DNA from: SIG424 sp045546695
GTDB taxonomy: Bacteria; Bacillota; Clostridia; UBA1212; UBA1255
Direction of reading: 5' to 3'
Assembly (NCBI GenBank): GCA_045546695.1
Contig: JAZQDE010000006.1
Location: 1 to 35,131 of the forward strand
Length of the DNA: 35,131 nt
Below the pieces are notes generated by a model, which searched no databases, was not told the DNA's origin, and worked only from the letters and a program-made list of their open reading frames with translations. Position 1 is the first letter of the stretch; each line of letters opens with the position of its first letter. Positions 25,355 to 32,555 of the stretch are shown piece after piece. Both the position numbers and the translations under genes were made by a program.

Positions 25355-26677
25355 TCATGACATCTTCTTTTCCCCTGACGCCTCATTTTTCACACAACAA
25401 ATACCATAGAGTGGCAAATTGACAAGCCACTCTTCTTTTTTATAATTCTGCATGGAAGCACGGATTGCAACGCCCGGAGAATACTTTTCAACAAACATCT
25501 TAAGACTCTTTGCACGAAGATTCACCTCAGCCTTGACTTCGACAGGCACAACCGCGCGTCCGGTATCGACGACAAAATCAACCTCACAACTGCCATTGTC
25601 GTTAGTATAGTAATAGATATTCAGATTGGGATCTGTTATAAGCTGCTGAAGCACGTATTGCTCGGTAAGAGCGCCCTTGAATTCGATGAAAAGGTCGTTG
25701 CCGTCAAGCAAAACAGCCTGATTAAGACCGACCATACAGCCAAGAAGACCAATATCGAGAAGAAACATCTTAAAAGCACGCAGATCCTCATACGCTTTTA
25801 AAGGAAGGTGTCCTGCAGTCACGCGATTAACCTGATGGACAAGGCCGCAATCACTGAGCCACATTATGGCAATTTCGTAGTCTTTGGCTCTGCTGCCTTC
25901 GCGCACCAGACCGTAAATAAATTTCTTGTTATCTTTGGCAAGCTGAGCGGGGATACTGTTCCATATCATGCGAAGTCTCGGGACGAGCTCGTTTGGCGCG
26001 TGCTTTGAAAAATCCTGCTCATACGCTTCAAGAATTCTGCTTTGAATTTTACGAACTTCGTTGAAATCCTTTTCATTGGCAAAAGATAATACAGCCTCGG
26101 GCATGCCGCCGACAAAAAAGTACTGCTTAAGAGAGTCAATCAATTCCCTGCGGAGAGGAGTCAGAATATCAAAATCACCTGATTCAAGAAAAGGAACAAA
26201 TCGCTCTTTGCCTGTGGCCCTGAGAAATTCTGTAAATGAAAGGGGATATAGCTTTAAGAAATTTACTTTACCTACAGGAAATGAAGTGCCGTTGTGAAGC
26301 GCAATGCCGAGAAGCGAACCGGCACAGACAATATGATATTCCGGCGCATTTTCGTAAAAATATTTAAGACTCGTCAGCGCACGTGGGACCTCCTGGACCT
26401 CGTCAAAAATAATAAGAGTGTCGTCGGGTGTTATCTTTGTATCTGAATAAAGCTCCAGCCCCATAATTAGACGGTCAATCTTAAGACCAGACGAAAATAA
26501 ATCAGCCATGCGTGAATTAGAATCAAAATTGATATATACAGTTTTAGCATAAGCCTGTTTTCCGAATTCCCGCATGAGCCAGGTCTTGCCAACCTGACGC
26601 GCACCCTGGATAATTAAAGGCTTGCGAGTGGAACTGTTTTTCCATTTATATAATTCTTCAATAGCTGATCTGTACAT
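25355..26677 (-). CDS. ATP-binding protein, AAA_14 plus DUF4143
   Basis: 440 aa. Walker A GARQVGKT at 25-32, Walker B LIIFDEVQ at about 88-95, sensor-like HIVCAGSLLGI near 115-125, typical of AAA_14. The C-terminal DUF4143 region has LTEQYVLQQL, then EVDFVVDTGRAVVPVEVKA, with the D-(x)n-ExK pattern of a PD-(D/E)XK fold. This family is widespread and often mobile in Bacteroidota and Clostridia; its function is unknown. It has a good promoter of its own (26712-26739) and GGAGTG before ATG 26677. It differs in size and N-terminus from the ATPase at 12182, so the two are not recent duplicates. Confidence 0.9.
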   Translation of the reverse strand: MYRSAIEELYKWKNSSTRKPLIIQGARQVGKTWLMREFGKQAYAKTVYINFDSNSRMADLFSSGLKIDRLIMGLELYSDTKITPDDTLIIFDEVQEVPRALTSLKYFYENAPEYHIVCAGSLLGIALHNGTSFPVGKVNFLKLYPLSFTEFLRATGKERFVPFLESGDFDILTPLRRELIDSLKQYFFVGGMPEAVLSFANEKDFNEVRKIQSRILEAYEQDFSKHAPNELVPRLRMIWNSIPAQLAKDNKKFIYGLVREGSRAKDYEIAIMWLSDCGLVHQVNRVTAGHLPLKAYEDLRAFKMFLLDIGLLGCMVGLNQAVLLDGNDLFIEFKGALTEQYVLQQLITDPNLNIYYYTNDNGSCEVDFVVDTGRAVVPVEVKAEVNLRAKSLKMFVEKYSPGVAIRASMQNYKKEEWLVNLPLYGICCVKNEASGEKKMS

Positions 26678-26711
26678 ATAAATTCACTCCGTAAGTTTAT
26701 TTGTATATATT

Positions 26712-26739
26712 ATTATAACCGGTTTTACAAAAATATCAA
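26712..26739 (-). promoter_or_regulatory. Promoter of the DUF4143 ATPase gene
   Basis: On the minus strand TTGATA (plus positions 26734-26739), a 16-bp spacer and TATAAT (26712-26717). The start point should fall near 26705, 28 nt before ATG 26677 with a GGAGTG ribosome binding site between. Confidence 0.65.
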
Positions 26740-26758
26740 CGATCTTTTGTGCTTTGAG

Positions 26759-26813
26759 CACACTTTTTCGTACGAACTTTTGCGGAAGACCACACTTTTC
26801 CCGATGAACTTTT
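26759..26813 (+). repeat. Imperfect 23-bp direct repeat upstream of the acyltransferase operon
   Basis: Copy 1 at 26759-26781 and copy 2 at 26791-26813 both read CACACTTTT...GAACTTTT, with differences only in the centre (TCGTAC against CCGAT type). The offset is 32 bp, about three helical turns. It lies just upstream of the promoter at 26829-26857, where an activator or repressor would bind. Confidence 0.5.
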
Positions 26814-26828
26814 AAAACAAAGCTTTTC

Positions 26829-26857
26829 TTTTCAAAATCTCCCTTTTATGCTACAAT
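26829..26857 (+). promoter_or_regulatory. Possible promoter of the acyltransferase-PAP2-thioesterase operon
   Basis: TACAAT at 26852-26857 as -10, with TTTTCA at 26829-26834 as a weak -35, 17-bp spacer. The start would lie near 26864, inside the small inverted repeat at 26860-26881. Confidence 0.5.
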
Positions 26858-26859
26858 GC

Positions 26860-26881
26860 AACGAACAAACAGAAGTTCGTT
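26860..26881 (+). repeat. 7-bp inverted repeat at the predicted transcription start
   Basis: AACGAAC (26860-26866) and GTTCGTT (26875-26881) with an 8-nt loop. It sits immediately after the -10 box and 10 nt before the GGAGGG ribosome binding site, so it could be an operator or a leader hairpin. The ACGAAC core also occurs in the first direct repeat upstream. Confidence 0.5.
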
Positions 26882-26907
26882 AAAAAATACGGAGGGAGCT
26901 GCTTTAG

Positions 26908-28152
26908 TTGGACGATGAAATAAAAACCGACCAGATACAAATCGATGAAAAGCAACGTAAAAAAGCTGAAAAAGAAGCACGCAGAAGCAAGTATGATATC
27001 TCATACATACCGGTACTTGACGGAATACGTGCAGTCAGCGTACTTATTGTCGTGTGGTTTCACTTCTGGCAGCAATCGTGGCTCATGCCGATATGGGGCG
27101 ACTTCAACATTGACTGGATTCCAAGAAATGGCTCTATCCTTGTTGATATGATGATTCTTCTGTCCGGCTTTTGCCTTTTCCTGCCACACGCCAAGGAGAT
27201 GGTATACGGCGACAAGGCACTTGGCGCCGGCATTTTTTACCAGAAAAGAGTGGCAAGAATAGCACCTTCATACTTCGTATGTATATTCCTCGTGCTGTTT
27301 TGCTTTGCACTGCCTCTTAACGAATACGCAACGACGCAGGATATGTGGAAAGATCTGGTACCACACATGTTTTTCACGCATAATCTTTTCCCGGCATCGA
27401 CACAATTCAGCAAGCTCAACGGCGCGCTCTGGACAGTCGGAGTTGAGATGCAGCTTTACCTGATATTTCCACTTGTTGTTAAATTTTTCAAGAAAAAACC
27501 ATTCCTTACATACGCGGGCATGGTGCTGATTGGCTGGATAAGCTGCACGTATATCAGCAAAAATTTTGACACTTTGAATCATAGCGTATATCTCAACCAC
27601 ACGCTGACATTTTTTGGAGTATTTGCAAACGGAATGATGGGGGCGTGGGCTTATATGTCAATGACAAAGAACAGGACGCGCACAAAAGCAGAAGAAGCAT
27701 TATTCCTTTTAATGGCAATCGTCGGCCTGTGGCTGTTTAAGCTCGCGTGCGAGGACAGAATGAGATATCAGAGCAACACACAATGGCAGGTTGACAAGAG
27801 ATTTTTACTGTCGTTGTTGTTTTTATTCATACTTTTCAGCATAATAATGGCAGGTAGGTACTTAAAATGGCTGTTCGGAAACAGAGTAATGAAGTTCCTG
27901 GCAGGAATTTCCTTCAACCTCTATATCTGGCATCAATTTATCGCTGTAAGGCTCAAAGAATTCAGGATTCCGTACTGGGAAGGCAACACACCGCCCAACC
28001 AGACAGGTGACAAACAATGGATGTGGACGTATATGATTCTATGTATCGTTGTATCGTTTGCTGTCGCGATTCTGATGACGTATGCTGTTGAAAAGCCGCT
28101 GGCTAAACTTATAATGAAAATCGGAAAGAAAAAGAAGGAACTTAAGGAATGA
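26908..28152 (+). CDS. Membrane acyltransferase, family 3 (OatA/WecH-like)
   Basis: 414 aa with about ten membrane helices; O-acylates surface polysaccharide, peptidoglycan or lipid headgroups. The N-terminal 30 residues are highly charged and cytosolic. YIPVLDGIRAVSVLIVVWFHFW is the Acyl_transf_3 start, with the conserved Arg and His. LSGFCLF and the late NLYIWHQF (like the family's Y-x-W/H-x-F) also fit. The start is TTG 26908; GGAGGG at 26891-26896 is 11 nt away, a longer gap than usual. No in-frame ATG exists near, and ATG 26915 is out of frame. Overlaps the PAP2 gene by ATGA (28149-28152). No extracellular SGNH domain is attached. Confidence 0.87.
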   Translation: MDDEIKTDQIQIDEKQRKKAEKEARRSKYDISYIPVLDGIRAVSVLIVVWFHFWQQSWLMPIWGDFNIDWIPRNGSILVDMMILLSGFCLFLPHAKEMVYGDKALGAGIFYQKRVARIAPSYFVCIFLVLFCFALPLNEYATTQDMWKDLVPHMFFTHNLFPASTQFSKLNGALWTVGVEMQLYLIFPLVVKFFKKKPFLTYAGMVLIGWISCTYISKNFDTLNHSVYLNHTLTFFGVFANGMMGAWAYMSMTKNRTRTKAEEALFLLMAIVGLWLFKLACEDRMRYQSNTQWQVDKRFLLSLLFLFILFSIIMAGRYLKWLFGNRVMKFLAGISFNLYIWHQFIAVRLKEFRIPYWEGNTPPNQTGDKQWMWTYMILCIVVSFAVAILMTYAVEKPLAKLIMKIGKKKKELKE

Positions 28153-29072
28153 TTTTTTTATATTGGCTTGAATCTATACGATGCGACTTTCTTGATAAGT
28201 TCTTCGGAACAATAACAAAATTTGGCGATGAGACGATAATGCTCGTCATATGCATAATTGCACTGTGGTGCATAAACAAAAAATACGGATATTACATCAT
28301 ATCTACGTGTTTTATCGGCTTGATAATCAATCAGGCACTGAAAATGATATGCCGCGTGCCCAGACCATGGGTAAGAGATCCACAATTTACCATAGTTGAG
28401 TCTGCAAAAGAGGCAGCTACAAGTTATTCTTTTCCCAGTGGCCATACACAGAATATAATGGCAGGAACAGGAACGGTTGCCAGATTTACACGAAACATGA
28501 TAGTGCGTATCGTTTGCATAGCATTGGTTGTACTCGTTGCATTTTCACGCATGTATCTTGGGGTTCACACTCCTGCGGACGTACTTGTATCATTGCTCAT
28601 CGGAGCAGTACTGGTGTTCGGACTATTTCCAATTTTTGAGAAATCCGATGAAAATCCAAAGCCCGCATATATCGTGCTTGGTGTAATGGCTGCAATGTCT
28701 TTGATATTCACAATAGTCGTTTCGCTATATAACTGGCCGGCAGACATTGTGAGCGAGAGTCTTGCGTCGGCAATTAAAAACGGCTACATGGCAACAGGCA
28801 GCAGCCTTGCAATTTTGATTTCTTTTTACGTTGACAGAAATTATGTAAAAAGTGAAACAAAAGCTGTATGGTGGTTCCAGATAATCAAAATAGTTGTCGG
28901 TCTTGCCCTGGTGCTTGCGATAAAAGAAGGCATGAAGCCTCTGATGACAATGATATTTGATGACCATCCCGTATCATCTGCACTCAGATACTTCGCGATG
29001 GTTCTTTTCGCAGGATTAATCTGGCCGGCAATAACGACAAAAATCGCAAGAAAAATAGAGAAAAGGGGATAA
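28149..29072 (+). CDS. PAP2 family membrane phosphatase
   Basis: 307 aa with six or more membrane helices; hydrolyses phosphate esters of lipids such as phosphatidate or undecaprenyl diphosphate at the membrane. The three catalytic motifs are present: KMICRVPRPW (K-x6-RP), SFPSGH and SRMYLGVHTPAD (SR-x5-H-x3-D). The extra C-terminal helices beyond the PAP2 core are common in clostridial members. Translationally coupled to the acyltransferase (ATGA) and followed 6 nt later by a thioesterase. Confidence 0.93.
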   Translation: MIFLYWLESIRCDFLDKFFGTITKFGDETIMLVICIIALWCINKKYGYYIISTCFIGLIINQALKMICRVPRPWVRDPQFTIVESAKEAATSYSFPSGHTQNIMAGTGTVARFTRNMIVRIVCIALVVLVAFSRMYLGVHTPADVLVSLLIGAVLVFGLFPIFEKSDENPKPAYIVLGVMAAMSLIFTIVVSLYNWPADIVSESLASAIKNGYMATGSSLAILISFYVDRNYVKSETKAVWWFQIIKIVVGLALVLAIKEGMKPLMTMIFDDHPVSSALRYFAMVLFAGLIWPAITTKIARKIEKRG

Positions 29073-29078
29073 TTGATT

Positions 29079-29468
29079 ATGGTAGAAGTTGGAATTAAAG
29101 GAAAACAGACAAGAATGGTTGACAATACAAATACAGCGGAAGTTTATGGCAGTGGTGATATAGCAGTATTTGCCACACCGGCGATGATCGGCCTGATGGA
29201 ATACACAGCGTCACAGAGCGTGGCTCCTCATCTTGACGAGGGTCAGTCAACCGTTGGCACCGTCGTAAACGTAAAGCATCTTGCGGCAACGCCTGTCGGA
29301 CTTGAAGTTTATTGTGAGAGCGAAGTTACTTTAGTTGACCGCAGAAGACTCGTTTTTGACGTTAAGGCTTATGATGAAAAAGGCACGCTCATCGGAGAAG
29401 GCGTGCACGAGAGATTCATTATTGATAAAGATAAATTCCTTAAAAAGGCATACAGCCAATTAGGTTGA
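29079..29468 (+). CDS. Hot-dog fold thioesterase, FlK-like
   Basis: 129 aa from ATG 29079; AAAAGGGG at 29062-29069 is well spaced for it, whereas the in-frame TTG at 29073 is too close. The family is that of the fluoroacetyl-CoA thioesterase FlK and relatives. Residues matching its triad are visible: Thr in VFATPAM, Glu in GLMEYTAS, and His in VNVKHLAATPVG. The protein is a full single hot-dog domain. Broad acyl-CoA clean-up is more likely than fluoroacetate resistance. Third gene of the acyltransferase operon; its 3' end overlaps the lipid kinase gene by 9 bp in convergent orientation. Confidence 0.88.
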   Translation: MVEVGIKGKQTRMVDNTNTAEVYGSGDIAVFATPAMIGLMEYTASQSVAPHLDEGQSTVGTVVNVKHLAATPVGLEVYCESEVTLVDRRRLVFDVKAYDEKGTLIGEGVHERFIIDKDKFLKKAYSQLG

Positions 29469-30320
29469 GTAATTCATCGCCTGAGGAATAACAGTAGCAT
29501 CTATATTTGTGCCGGCAATAATTTCACCGTCGGCACAATATTGTTTTATGCCTGAAACAGAGACATTCCTTACTTTAAGATATGTAACGATATCCTTGTA
29601 TTTCGGAAAAGCAACTTCGCCTGTTTCTGCATTGATTAATGTTCCGTTCTGGTATTTTCCCACCAGTTTCAGGAAATTCAGGCGGCTTGTTTTTTTGACA
29701 ACCAGGAGTTCGATAATGCCGTCAGTCATATCAGATGCCGGAGAATTATGGAAACTGCCACCGCACCATTGTCCGTTGCAGATACAGCAAAGCAGTGTCT
29801 GACCGCTGTAAGAAAATTCCTCTCCGTCAATAGTCGTGGCCTTGATTGTAAAGTTTTCACCGAAAGGCTTGAAAAACTCAACGATAAGACCGAGTATGTA
29901 CGACAATTTACCGGCAATCTTAAGCTTTTTCTTTATTTTACCGTGTGTCGCAACGACGTTGCAGTCAAAGCCCATATTCAGCATATTTATACAATATTTG
30001 TCATTATGCTTTATAATGTCCAACGTCATATGAACGCCTTTTTCAGAAGGCAAAGTCTTGACCGTATCATTTCCCGAACCATTTGCAACCGCAGTCAGTA
30101 TAGACTTATGTCCGCACGAAGCCTCCATAATTCCGGAAACAGCCTCGTTTATCGTGCCGTCTCCGCCATATACTGTAAAATGTACATCGGGATCTTTTTG
30201 ACATTCTTGCTCAATAAAAGTGCGGCAGTCGTCAGGATGCGAAGTAATATAAGCATCTTCAGGTAACGAGGGACGTTTTCCTTTACCTGCTGCCGGATTA
30301 AAAATGACTATTTCACGCAT
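29460..30320 (-). CDS. Diacylglycerol kinase family lipid kinase
   Basis: 286 aa, soluble or peripheral. NPAAGKGK (8-15) and GGDGTINEA (52-60) are the nucleotide-binding motifs of the DAGK_cat domain. The second half carries the beta-sandwich seen in DgkB/YegS-type proteins (SDMTDGIIELLVV). It phosphorylates a lipid such as diacylglycerol or a related substrate. Slightly shorter than DgkB (about 300). Convergent with the thioesterase gene. A 17-bp palindrome lies 13 nt upstream of the start. Together with the PAP2 phosphatase opposite, it suggests a lipid-remodelling neighbourhood. Confidence 0.9.
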   Translation of the reverse strand: MREIVIFNPAAGKGKRPSLPEDAYITSHPDDCRTFIEQECQKDPDVHFTVYGGDGTINEAVSGIMEASCGHKSILTAVANGSGNDTVKTLPSEKGVHMTLDIIKHNDKYCINMLNMGFDCNVVATHGKIKKKLKIAGKLSYILGLIVEFFKPFGENFTIKATTIDGEEFSYSGQTLLCCICNGQWCGGSFHNSPASDMTDGIIELLVVKKTSRLNFLKLVGKYQNGTLINAETGEVAFPKYKDIVTYLKVRNVSVSGIKQYCADGEIIAGTNIDATVIPQAMNYST

Positions 30321-30332
30321 ATTTTCACCTGG

Positions 30333-30349
30333 GAATCAGAATCTGATTC
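30333..30349. repeat. Perfect palindrome GAATCAG-AAT-CTGATTC
   Basis: A 7-bp perfect inverted repeat with a 3-nt centre, in the 66-bp gap between the YbaK-type gene and the lipid kinase gene (both minus strand). It is not followed by a T run in either direction, so it is not an intrinsic terminator. A transcription-factor site or mRNA hairpin before the kinase gene is possible. Confidence 0.5.
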
Positions 30350-30386
30350 ATTATGCCATTTTTTACCGTGAAAAGCAATATATCCG

Positions 30387-30938
30387 TCAAACAAGCTTTA
30401 CGGGAGTCATTTCGTGATCGAGCGCCTTGAGAACGGGGCCGAAAAGGTCTTTTGAGTGAAAACGCAGACTGCTTGTGTTTATGCACGGATGGCAGCCGAC
30501 AAATTCACTGTTTAAGAGGTCCTCGTCAACGAGAAGCTTTACGCGATGATTTTTGTCATTCATAAGGCCGAGGATGCTCACGGAGCCGGGCGTTATGTCA
30601 AGAAATTCCAGCATGTATTCGCTGGATGCAAAAGATAATCTGGAAGAACCTACCTGATGTGAAACGTCAGAGGTACAGAATGTTTTGTCAAGAGGCATCA
30701 TGAGAAGGTAGAATTCCGTCTGTTTGCGGTTGCAGAGGAAGAGATTTTTGCAAATCTGTGTGCCGAGTACTTCGTCAAGTCCGCGGCAGGCTTCTCTGCT
30801 CGGAGCGGCCGGGTGGTCGATACGGAAATATTCAATATCAAGTGAGTCCAGCAAATCGTAGCAACGGATTTCTTTTTCAAGACGGCCGGTGCAGTCTGCC
30901 GGGCGGCCCTTCATCAGATCTGAAATAATTTTGTCCAT
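30387..30938 (-). CDS. YbaK/ProX-type aminoacyl-tRNA deacylase
   Basis: 183 aa from ATG 30938 (MDKIISDLMKGRP), chosen for its AAGAGG 10 nt upstream and because the promoter lies at 30965-30993; a GTG at 30974 in the same frame lies in the -10 region. The fold is the YbaK/EbsC editing domain: YFRIDHPAAPSRE at the start, KNLFLCNRKQTEFYLLMMPLDK with the active-site Lys, and GSVSILGLMNDKNHRVKLLVDE near the C-terminus, all characteristic of free-standing ProXp/PrdX-like proteins. It hydrolyses misacylated tRNA-Pro such as Ala-tRNA-Pro. Monocistronic or co-transcribed with the lipid kinase. Confidence 0.9.
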   Translation of the reverse strand: MDKIISDLMKGRPADCTGRLEKEIRCYDLLDSLDIEYFRIDHPAAPSREACRGLDEVLGTQICKNLFLCNRKQTEFYLLMMPLDKTFCTSDVSHQVGSSRLSFASSEYMLEFLDITPGSVSILGLMNDKNHRVKLLVDEDLLNSEFVGCHPCINTSSLRFHSKDLFGPVLKALDHEMTPVKLV

Positions 30939-30964
30939 GTGTGTTAACCTCTTTTCATCGGGAG

Positions 30965-30993
30965 ATGATACCAAATTAAAAAAGATATTGCAA
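30965..30993 (-). promoter_or_regulatory. Promoter of the YbaK-type gene
   Basis: On the minus strand TTGCAA (30988-30993), a 17-bp spacer and TATCAT (30965-30970). It shares its -35 hexamer with the plus-strand promoter at 30988-31017, because TTGCAA is its own reverse complement. Confidence 0.55.
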
Positions 30994-31017
30994 GGCGTGA
31001 CGGTAGAGGAGTATACT
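30988..31017 (+). promoter_or_regulatory. Promoter of the alpha/beta hydrolase gene
   Basis: TTGCAA (30988-30993), 18-bp spacer, TATACT (31012-31017). The predicted start is near 31024, with GAAAGG (31031-31036) and ATG 31044 following. The -35 box is the same six bases as in the divergent promoter. Confidence 0.55.
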
Positions 31018-31043
31018 TAGCGTGATTTTTGAAAGGCATTATT

Positions 31044-31991
31044 ATGAAAACGTTTCTGATAATATTTTTTATTATAATAAGTCTGCTCGTACTGGCAATT
31101 ATTGCCGGTATAACATACTTCTTTTTTTATGCCTTTTACAGAAAAGATAAGCCGGACCCGGAAAATCTCGAATCAAAGGAAAACAGATTTATTTCAGGAT
31201 ATAGCGACGAAATAAAAGGTGGCCTGGAATTTTTTGACACATTATCATATGAACAGGTTTACATAAAAAGTTACGATGGAGTCAGGCTTGCAGCCAAGTA
31301 TTATCCCTGCGATACAGACAAAACGATTATACTTTTCCACGGATACAGAGGTTGGGCCAGGCGCGATTTTGCCAGCGTTGTGAAGCTTTACCGCGGGTTG
31401 GGATTTAATATTTTACTGGTGGATCAGAGGGCAAACGGCCTCAGCGATGGCAAACTTATTACTTTTGGCGCGAAAGAAAAACACGACGTTCTATCATGGG
31501 TGAATTTTGTGCTGGAAAAATATGGAAAAGATACCAGACTTTGTCTTGATGGATTGTCTATGGGCGCCGCCGTTGTTATGATGTCTGCAGGGCTTGATCT
31601 TCCGGAAAATGTCAAGGCAATTGTGGCAGATTGTGGATATACTTCTCCGGCCGACATTATTGCTCACGTTGCAAAAAGGAACTTCAATATTCCGGGAAAA
31701 GCGGCAGTTGCCGTTATGAATATTCCGTGTAAGTTGTTTGGCGGTTTTAGTTTATATAAATCAAACACGTTGGAGTCGCTGTCAAAAAATGACATTCCGA
31801 TTCTGTTTATTCATGGCAAGGCTGATGATTTTGTGCCGTGGTATATGACAGAACTTAACTACGCTGCCAACCGCGGTGAAAAGGAGCTTTGCTTTGTTGA
31901 CGGCGCCGGCCATGCGCTGTCGTACCTGACAGATAAGAATAAAGTAGAATCAGTGCTTATATCTTTTCTTAAAAAGCACTATGATATATAA
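31044..31991 (+). CDS. Membrane-anchored alpha/beta hydrolase
   Basis: 315 aa from ATG 31044, 7 nt after GAAAGG; the in-frame TTG at 31029 is too close to the transcription start. Residues 4-31 form one N-terminal membrane helix. The hydrolase domain has the oxyanion motif LFHGYRGWAR, nucleophile elbow GLSMG (Ser172), HGKADDFVP with the acid Asp, and GAGHALS with the catalytic His. It resembles YqkD-like Firmicutes hydrolases. The strand LLVDQRANGLSDG is typical. The helix orientation (short N-terminus, Arg-Lys after it) is ambiguous, so the domain side is not certain. Its gene is followed after 21 nt by KDPG aldolase. Confidence 0.87.
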   Translation: MKTFLIIFFIIISLLVLAIIAGITYFFFYAFYRKDKPDPENLESKENRFISGYSDEIKGGLEFFDTLSYEQVYIKSYDGVRLAAKYYPCDTDKTIILFHGYRGWARRDFASVVKLYRGLGFNILLVDQRANGLSDGKLITFGAKEKHDVLSWVNFVLEKYGKDTRLCLDGLSMGAAVVMMSAGLDLPENVKAIVADCGYTSPADIIAHVAKRNFNIPGKAAVAVMNIPCKLFGGFSLYKSNTLESLSKNDIPILFIHGKADDFVPWYMTELNYAANRGEKELCFVDGAGHALSYLTDKNKVESVLISFLKKHYDI

Positions 31992-32012
31992 AGGAAAAGG
32001 AGTTGTAAAAAA

Positions 32013-32555
32013 ATGGATAAATTAATTCCTGTTGTTGTTATTAAAGAGATAGAAGAGACTTGCAAGATTATGTCAGCTCTGAAAAATAATGGTATAAATT
32101 GTGCAGAGATTACTTTCCGCACAGCCTGTGCAGCAGAGGCGATTGCGCTTGCAAAAGAGAATTTTCCCGATATGAATATTGGCGCCGGTACAGTTATAAA
32201 TGCCGACCAATGCACAAAAGCACTCGATGCCGGTGCTACTTTTATAGTGTCGCCGGGCCTCAGCGAAGAGGTTGCGGCTGTTTGTGCGGCGCGCAATATT
32301 CCATATTATCCCGGTTGCGTTACGCCTACCGAGATTATGAAAGCTCTCAGTCTCGGTATTACTACAGTTAAATTTTTCCCTGCAAATATTTATGGCGGGC
32401 TCAAAGGTCTCAAGGCCCTGGCGGCTCCGTTTCCGCAGGTTAAATTCATTCCGACCGGTGGCGTAAACCGCGAAAACCTCGATGAGTTTCTTGCATGCGA
32501 TAAGGTCGCGGCTGTCGGCGGTACATTTTTTGTTGAGGAGGCACTTAATAAATGA
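32013..32555 (+). CDS. KDPG/KHG aldolase, C-terminally short
   Basis: Cleaves 2-keto-3-deoxy-6-phosphogluconate to pyruvate and glyceraldehyde-3-phosphate. 180 aa. Glu32 in AEITFRT is the general acid-base residue and Lys120 in TTVKFFPAN is the Schiff-base lysine; GAGTV (57-61) and PTGGV (147-151) hold the phosphate. The family is usually 205-215 aa; here it stops right after VGGTFFVEEALNK, so the final helix is absent. The stop overlaps the kinase start (ATGA 32552-32555), so the short end is fixed by the operon and not obviously a sequencing slip. It works with the KDG kinase downstream in hexuronate or Entner-Doudoroff-type catabolism. Confidence 0.92.
   Translation: MDKLIPVVVIKEIEETCKIMSALKNNGINCAEITFRTACAAEAIALAKENFPDMNIGAGTVINADQCTKALDAGATFIVSPGLSEEVAAVCAARNIPYYPGCVTPTEIMKALSLGITTVKFFPANIYGGLKGLKALAAPFPQVKFIPTGGVNRENLDEFLACDKVAAVGGTFFVEEALNK

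Noticed and set aside
29079..29468. Dedicated fluoroacetate resistance gene
   Set aside because: The fold and triad match FlK-like thioesterases, but nothing in the neighbourhood concerns fluoroacetate; a general acyl-CoA thioesterase is the safer reading.
30333..30349. Terminator of the YbaK-type gene
   Set aside because: The palindrome is not followed by a T tract on the minus strand.
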